Below, one piece after another: positions 59,397 to 64,000 of a DNA stretch of 64,000 bases. The position numbers and the translations under genes are program-made. Within the stretch, counting starts at the first letter, position 1, and each line of letters begins with the position of its first letter. Origin of the DNA: UBA1081 sp045537555 (GTDB lineage Bacteria > Bacillota > Clostridia > Oscillospirales > Acutalibacteraceae); assembly GCA_045537555.1 (NCBI GenBank), contig JAZSPR010000025.1:37527-101526 (forward strand), in the 5' to 3' direction. The notes under the pieces were generated by a model. The model was given only the letters and a program-made list of their open reading frames with translations. It did no database searches and was not told the origin of the DNA.

Positions 59397-60245
59397 ATGA
59401 AAGTTGCTTTAATGCCAAATTTTACGAGAGAAACTGCATATGAGACGACAGTTAAATTATGCAATGCTCTTGAAAAACTGAATATTTCGTTTTCATTTTT
59501 AAATGAAGATTCATCTTTTCCCGATGAATTCAGAGATAAGGTAATATGTAAAGAGGAATTGTGTGAATATGCCGATGTGCTTATTGCAATCGGCGGTGAC
59601 GGCACAATGATAAGGGCGGCAAATATTGTGTTGCCTTATGAAATTCCCGTTCTCGGAATCAATGCCGGTAATCTTGCTTATCTTACGGACCTTGAAACCG
59701 ATGAAATGCTTCTTCTTAACAAGCTGATTACTAATCAGTATTACATTGAAGAACGAATGGTTCTCAATGTACGTGTTTTTAATGAAATAAATGAACAGAT
59801 TCTCGATGAATACTGCATAAACGATGTTGTTTTTGCAAGAGGTGCGGAAATAAAGCTTACTTCACTCGATTTTTATTGTGATAACCGTTTTATTAACAGA
59901 TATAATTCAGACGGTCTGATTGTCGCCACTCCGTCGGGCTCAACCGCATACAATCTTTCTGCCGGCGGCCCCATAGTAGATCCGAGAATTGAAAGTATTC
60001 TTCTTACACCGGTGTGTCCTCATTCTCTTGTTGAAAGGCCGGTTATATTCAGCTCGGATTCTGAATTTCATATTGTAAATCCGGGTAAATCAGATATATT
60101 GTTATCGTGTGACGGCAGAGATTCTTTTGATTTTAAAGTAAATTACGGTGCTAAAATAAAAAAAGCCGTGAAAAAAGTCAAATTCATACGTCTTAAAGAT
60201 GATACTTTCATGGAAATATTACATAAAAAAATGAAGAACAAGTAA
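59397..60245 (+). CDS. nadK: NAD kinase
   Basis: 282 residues. Phosphorylates NAD to NADP. The GGDGTMIRAAN motif (about 64-74) and NSDGLIVATPSGSTAYNLSA are diagnostic; LGINAGNLAYLTD and LSCDGRDSFDF complete the pattern. AGGTGA before the ATG, 12 bp after tlyA. Together with nadA at 24 kb it belongs to pyridine-nucleotide supply. Confidence 0.95.
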   Translation: MKVALMPNFTRETAYETTVKLCNALEKLNISFSFLNEDSSFPDEFRDKVICKEELCEYADVLIAIGGDGTMIRAANIVLPYEIPVLGINAGNLAYLTDLETDEMLLLNKLITNQYYIEERMVLNVRVFNEINEQILDEYCINDVVFARGAEIKLTSLDFYCDNRFINRYNSDGLIVATPSGSTAYNLSAGGPIVDPRIESILLTPVCPHSLVERPVIFSSDSEFHIVNPGKSDILLSCDGRDSFDFKVNYGAKIKKAVKKVKFIRLKDDTFMEILHKKMKNK

Positions 60246-60257
60246 AAGGTGATGTAA

Positions 60258-60713
60258 ATGAAAAAAGACAGACACGCAAAAATACTTGAATTGATAGAAA
60301 AATATGATATTAGCACTCAGGAAGAATTGCTTGAAAGGCTTCTTGACTGCGGAGTTGAAGTTACTCAGGCTACAGTTTCAAGAGATATCAAAGAATTAAG
60401 ACTTGTAAAGCATCCTTCATCAGCCGGACAATATAAGTATTCTCTTGCAACAGGTGCTGATGAAAAATATATGAAATACTCAGCTATTTTTACGCAGTCG
60501 GTAACTCATTCCGATTATGCACAGAATATATGTATGCTCAAGTGCCATCCCGGTACGGCTCAGGCTGCATGTGCCGCAATTGATGCTCTTGAAATTTCAG
60601 AAGTTCTCGGTACAATTGCAGGTGATGATACAATATTTATTCTGTGCAGAACAGAACGTGCGGCACAGAACACAAAAAGAGAAATTGATTCACTTTTTAA
60701 ATCCAAGGGCTGA
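60258..60713 (+). CDS. argR: Arginine repressor ArgR/AhrC
   Basis: 151 residues. Winged-helix N-terminus (RHAKILELIEKYDISTQEELL, VTQATVSRDIKELRLVK) and the C-terminal hexamer-forming arginine-binding domain with LGTIAGDDTIFILCRT. Controls arginine synthesis and breakdown; no arg genes or ARG boxes are nearby. Conserved position between nadK/tlyA and recN. Confidence 0.95.
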   Translation: MKKDRHAKILELIEKYDISTQEELLERLLDCGVEVTQATVSRDIKELRLVKHPSSAGQYKYSLATGADEKYMKYSAIFTQSVTHSDYAQNICMLKCHPGTAQAACAAIDALEISEVLGTIAGDDTIFILCRTERAAQNTKREIDSLFKSKG

Positions 60714-60718
60714 TTTAT

Positions 60719-62395
60719 ATGTTATCCAACCTTATAATTGAAAATATTGCAATTATTGAATATGCATCAATTGATTTTCAGAAAAACTTCAATTGTATGA
60801 CAGGCGAAACCGGTGCAGGTAAGTCAATTATTATTGATTCAATTAATGCCGTTATCGGTGAAAAGACCTCACGTGAACTCATAAGAACGGGGGAGAGCAA
60901 AGCTACCGTAACTGCTTTTTTTTCCGATATATCAGAAAAAAGCAAATCTGTTCTTTCCGAAATGGGGATTGAGTGCGAGAGTGACAATACATTACATATC
61001 ACAAGAACGCTTTATAAAGACGGCCGTAACTCCTGTAAAATCAACGGAAACAATGTGACGGTTTCAATGCTTAAAAATATAGGTTTAAGTCTTATAAATA
61101 TTCACGGTCAGTCTGATAATCAGCAACTTATGGCTCCTGAATTGCATTATACTTTTATTGATTCCGTGGCTGATAATATTGATTTATATAATGACTATTT
61201 TCAGAATTTTTCAGAACTGCAGTCAATAAAAAACCAGATAAATAAACTTACTCTTGATGATGCTTTTAAAGCAAGAAGAATTGACCTTCTTGAATATCAG
61301 ATTGATGAAATAAAAAAGGCCGATATCAGAATCGGTGAAAAAGAAGAACTCATTACAAGAAAAACTGCAATGAATAACTCTCAGAAGATTGTTTCATCGC
61401 TTAACGATGCTTATTGTGCTTTGAACGGTTCGGATGACTTCGGCGGTGCAGTTTCTCTTCTTTTTGATGCGGCAAGAGCTTTAAATTCGGTTTCAGCTTA
61501 TCTGCCTGATGCAGAAACAATGGCTGAAACTCTTAACGATATCGCTTATACAGCTGATGCATATACATCCGATATTGGGAATATGATTGAAAATTCCCAA
61601 TATGATGAAAGAGAACTTGCCGATATCGAAGAAAGACTTGATGTAATTTACAGATTATCAAAAAAATACGGCGAAACTGAAGAAGAAATCTTAGAATTCC
61701 TTGACAAAGCTGAAAAAGAATTGCATAATATAACTTATTCTGATGAATTGATTGAAAAACTCAATTCACAGCTTACTGTTCAGGAAAATAAAACACGTGA
61801 ATCAGCATTGAATCTTTCAGAGTCAAGAAAAAAAGCGGCTTCGGTTTTTGAAAAAAGAATCAGAGAAGAACTCAGTTTTCTTGATATGCCGGATACTGTG
61901 TTTTTTGCTCATTTCAATGAAACAGATTTTACGGAAACGGGTATTGATGATATTGAATTCCTTATTTCCGCAAATAAAGGTGAAGATGCAAAACCGCTTG
62001 CAAAAATTGCATCGGGCGGTGAACTTTCACGAATTATGCTTGCAATAAAGAGTGTTCTTTCTGATAAGGATGATACCGATACATTGATTTTTGATGAAAT
62101 AGATACAGGTGTCAGCGGAAGAGCGGCAGGAAAAATTGCAAAGAAACTGTATGATGTTTCAAAAAACAGACAGGTTCTCTGCATAACACATCTTGCATCA
62201 ATTGCTGCTTATGCCGATAATCATATGCTCATTTCTAAAGCTGTCAAAGGTGAAAAAACGTACACATCTGTTACACCTCTTGATTATAACGGCAGAGTAT
62301 CGGAAATTGCCCGTATTATCGGCGGTGATGAAACCGATAAGATTCATCTTGAATCTGCAGGACAACTTCTTAATGAAGCATCATCTTATAAATAA
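60719..62395 (+). CDS. recN: DNA repair protein RecN
   Basis: 558 residues, SMC-like. Walker A GETGAGKSIIIDSINAVIGE at 29-48 region; long central coiled coil (about 160-380); signature KIASGGELSRIMLAIKSVL and Walker B LIFDEIDTGVSGRAA at the end. Acts on double-strand breaks. Starts 5 bp after argR; usually SOS-induced, but no LexA box precedes it here. Confidence 0.95.
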   Translation: MLSNLIIENIAIIEYASIDFQKNFNCMTGETGAGKSIIIDSINAVIGEKTSRELIRTGESKATVTAFFSDISEKSKSVLSEMGIECESDNTLHITRTLYKDGRNSCKINGNNVTVSMLKNIGLSLINIHGQSDNQQLMAPELHYTFIDSVADNIDLYNDYFQNFSELQSIKNQINKLTLDDAFKARRIDLLEYQIDEIKKADIRIGEKEELITRKTAMNNSQKIVSSLNDAYCALNGSDDFGGAVSLLFDAARALNSVSAYLPDAETMAETLNDIAYTADAYTSDIGNMIENSQYDERELADIEERLDVIYRLSKKYGETEEEILEFLDKAEKELHNITYSDELIEKLNSQLTVQENKTRESALNLSESRKKAASVFEKRIREELSFLDMPDTVFFAHFNETDFTETGIDDIEFLISANKGEDAKPLAKIASGGELSRIMLAIKSVLSDKDDTDTLIFDEIDTGVSGRAAGKIAKKLYDVSKNRQVLCITHLASIAAYADNHMLISKAVKGEKTYTSVTPLDYNGRVSEIARIIGGDETDKIHLESAGQLLNEASSYK

Positions 62396-62407
62396 AGGAG
62401 TGATTTT

Positions 62408-63187
62408 ATGAAAATCGGTGTATGTGGCGGAACTGACCGTATAGCTGCAACTGCTGATGCAGGTTTTGACTATATTGAAGGTAATTTTACAAGTATAACT
62501 CGTTGGACTGATGAAGAATATTACAATTTCAATAATGAATTGAAAAAATATTCTCTTCCCTGTGAAGCGGCAAACTGTTTTTTACCCGGTGAAATGAAAA
62601 TCGTCGGTGATGGTGTTGATTATAAAGCTCTTGAAGAATATCTTCTTAAAGGTTTTAAGCGAGCAAAAGAAACAGGCATAAAAATGGTTGTTATGGGTTC
62701 AGGCGGAGCGAGAAGCGTTCCCGACGGTTTTAGCTTTCAAAAAGCTGTTAATCAGATTGTTTTCTTCGTTTCTCAATATGCGGCTCCGATTGCGGCAGAT
62801 AACGGTATTGAGTTTGTTTTTGAACCTCTTTGCAAACCTGAATCAAATATTATCAATACAATAAAAGACGGTGCAATGCTCGCATCAGTTATAAATATGC
62901 CCAATGTAGGCACCCTCGGTGACCTTTATCATATGCATGTTGAGGGTGATACATATAAAGATGTAAGAGAACTAAAAGGTATTTTTAAACATGCTCATAT
63001 TTCATATCCCGTTCCGGGAACAGAAATGAGACGAGTATTTATGAAATCACCTGATGAATATGATTATAAAGGCTTTTTTGAAGCATTGAAATTTGTCGGT
63101 TGTGAACGTGTTTCAATTGAAGCCGCAACAAATGATTTTAATAATGACGTTTATGAAGCCGTTAAAATCATGAAAATGTATAAATAA
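62408..63187 (+). CDS. Xylose isomerase-like TIM-barrel sugar epimerase/isomerase
   Basis: 259 residues, AP-endonuclease-2-type barrel. Likely metal ligands: Glu in FVFEPLCKP, Asp/His in TLGDLYHMH, His in FKHAHIS and Glu in RVSIEAAT. Such enzymes epimerise or isomerise ketoses and inositol derivatives. The substrate is unknown. In Bacillus spoIVB-spo0A would follow recN; this gene and tyrS take their place. AAAGGAG precedes the ATG. Confidence 0.75.
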   Translation: MKIGVCGGTDRIAATADAGFDYIEGNFTSITRWTDEEYYNFNNELKKYSLPCEAANCFLPGEMKIVGDGVDYKALEEYLLKGFKRAKETGIKMVVMGSGGARSVPDGFSFQKAVNQIVFFVSQYAAPIAADNGIEFVFEPLCKPESNIINTIKDGAMLASVINMPNVGTLGDLYHMHVEGDTYKDVRELKGIFKHAHISYPVPGTEMRRVFMKSPDEYDYKGFFEALKFVGCERVSIEAATNDFNNDVYEAVKIMKMYK

Positions 63188-63205
63188 TTTCGGAGGATAT
63201 ACAAA

Positions 63206-64000
63206 ATGAAAATTTATGACGAACTTGTAGCAAGAGGACTTATTGCACAGGTTACAGACGAACAGGAAATCAGAGACCTTATAGATAATGGTAAAGCTGT
63301 TTTCTACATCGGATTCGACCCCACTGCAGACAGTCTTCATGTCGGTCACTTTATGGCTCTTTGCCTTATGAAGAGGCTTCAGATGGCAGGTAACAGACCT
63401 ATTGCCCTTATCGGCGGCGGTACAGGTATGATCGGTGACCCTTCAGGCAGATCTGATATGCGTCAGGTCATGACAGCAGAAACAATTCAGCATAACTGTG
63501 ACTGTTTCAAGAAGCAGATGGAAAGATTTATTGAATTCGGTGAAGGTAAAGCTCAGATGGTCAATAATGCTGATTGGCTTCTCAACCTTAATTATATCGA
63601 TGTTCTTCGTGAAGTCGGTGCATGTTTTTCAGTTAACAATATGCTTCGTGCTGAATGTTACAAGCAGAGAATGGAAAAAGGTCTTTCATTCCTTGAATTC
63701 AACTATATGATTATGCAGAGCTATGACTTCTATCATCTCTATCAGCATTACGGCTGTAATATGCAGTTCGGTGGTGACGACCAGTGGAGCAATATGCTTG
63801 GTGGTACTGAGCTTATCCGTAGAAAGCTTGGTAAAGATGCTCACGCTATGACAATTACACTTCTTCTTAATTCAGAAGGTAAGAAGATGGGTAAAACAGC
63901 TAAAGGTGCTGTTTGGCTTGATCCCAACAAGACATCTCCCTATGAGTTCTATCAGTATTGGAGAAATGTTGATGACGGTGACGTTCTCAAATGTATCCGT
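63206..64000 (+). CDS. tyrS: Tyrosyl-tRNA synthetase (3' end outside window)
   Basis: The ATG at 63206 has CGGAGG 9 nt upstream; the frame is open to base 64000, giving the first 265 codons. Class I signatures: HIGH as HVGH in FDPTADSLHVGHFMAL, and KMSKS as KKMGKT near 230. GDDQWSNMLGG is the tyrosine/tRNA-binding block typical of TyrS. The gene begins only 18 bp after the epimerase stop, leaving no room for a T-box leader. Confidence 0.96.
   Translation, partial: MKIYDELVARGLIAQVTDEQEIRDLIDNGKAVFYIGFDPTADSLHVGHFMALCLMKRLQMAGNRPIALIGGGTGMIGDPSGRSDMRQVMTAETIQHNCDCFKKQMERFIEFGEGKAQMVNNADWLLNLNYIDVLREVGACFSVNNMLRAECYKQRMEKGLSFLEFNYMIMQSYDFYHLYQHYGCNMQFGGDDQWSNMLGGTELIRRKLGKDAHAMTITLLLNSEGKKMGKTAKGAVWLDPNKTSPYEFYQYWRNVDDGDVLKCIR

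Noticed and set aside
63188..63205. T-box leader before tyrS
   Set aside because: Only 18 bp separate the epimerase stop from the tyrS start, too short for a T-box.
1..64000. Defence system, prophage or secondary-metabolite cluster
   Set aside because: No Cas, restriction-modification, toxin-antitoxin, phage structural or biosynthetic core genes are recognisable; TldD/PmbA alone is not evidence for a modified-peptide cluster.

Overview
The window reads as chromosomal DNA of an endospore-forming, low-GC Gram-positive anaerobe, most likely a gut or rumen clostridium of the Ruminococcaceae/Oscillospiraceae type. The evidence is a complete spoIIIA operon and spoIVB, PASTA and SEDS proteins, AGGAGG-type ribosome binding sites, consensus sigma-A promoters, Thr-rich 'ETTTK' linkers with a dockerin-like domain, and a load of carbohydrate-active enzymes. 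The assignment is an inference; no rRNA or tRNA gene is present to confirm it.

Layout. 1-5.7 kb: the end of an FAD-dependent dehydrogenase gene, a zinc-ribbon/pseudokinase/PASTA membrane protein, a TldD-PmbA protease pair and a tiny Thr-tailed peptide. 5.9-9.2 kb: an HTH protein fused to a desulfoferrodoxin-like module, then on the minus strand a SEDS glycosyltransferase and an orphan PTS-IIC-like permease. 9.3-12.6 kb: tsaE-tsaB-rpiB, then an IS1182-like element that has landed exactly in the shared terminator between rpiB and rpmB and duplicated its 24-bp palindrome. 12.8-16.5 kb: recA (consensus promoter, SOS-box-like site)-recX-rimO-pgsA. 16.7-22.6 kb: a GH28-like secreted beta-helix enzyme, a SIS isomerase divergent from a GH95-like hydrolase, and a dockerin-bearing beta-lactamase-fold protein whose SxxK serine is a cysteine. 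22.6-25.8 kb: mnmA and nadA behind a perfect promoter, a PdaA-like deacetylase and a small hypothetical protein. 25.9-30.8 kb: GtrA, YhaM-like nuclease, DUF2804, prmA and spoIVB, then a 119-bp MITE-like repeat. 31.1-34.1 kb: sialidase, amidohydrolase and a membrane protein.

34.1-43.3 kb is one minus-strand block, fhs-hisZGDCBHAF-hisIE. It encodes histidine biosynthesis except histidinol-phosphatase, headed by formate-THF ligase. 43.4-48.1 kb: GH5-like enzyme, PAP2 phosphatase, PaaK-type ligase with its ACT partner, and an HTH regulator. 48.2-52.9 kb: spoIIIAA-AH, preceded by a sigma-E-like promoter. 53.1-64 kb: nusB, a TsaD paralogue, xseA, xseB, ispA, dxs, tlyA, nadK, argR, recN, a TIM-barrel epimerase and the start of tyrS. 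This housekeeping order resembles the Bacillus/Clostridium arrangement, but spoIVB does not follow recN; it lies about 30 kb away.

Most genes are packed with 1-20 bp gaps or ATGA overlaps. Where several start codons were possible I chose the one with a properly spaced Shine-Dalgarno sequence. No CRISPR array, prophage or recognisable defence system was seen. The most unusual items are the IS insertion into a bidirectional terminator, the pseudokinase, the HTH-desulfoferrodoxin fusion, the Ser-to-Cys hydrolase, the fhs-his gene block and the MITE-like repeat.
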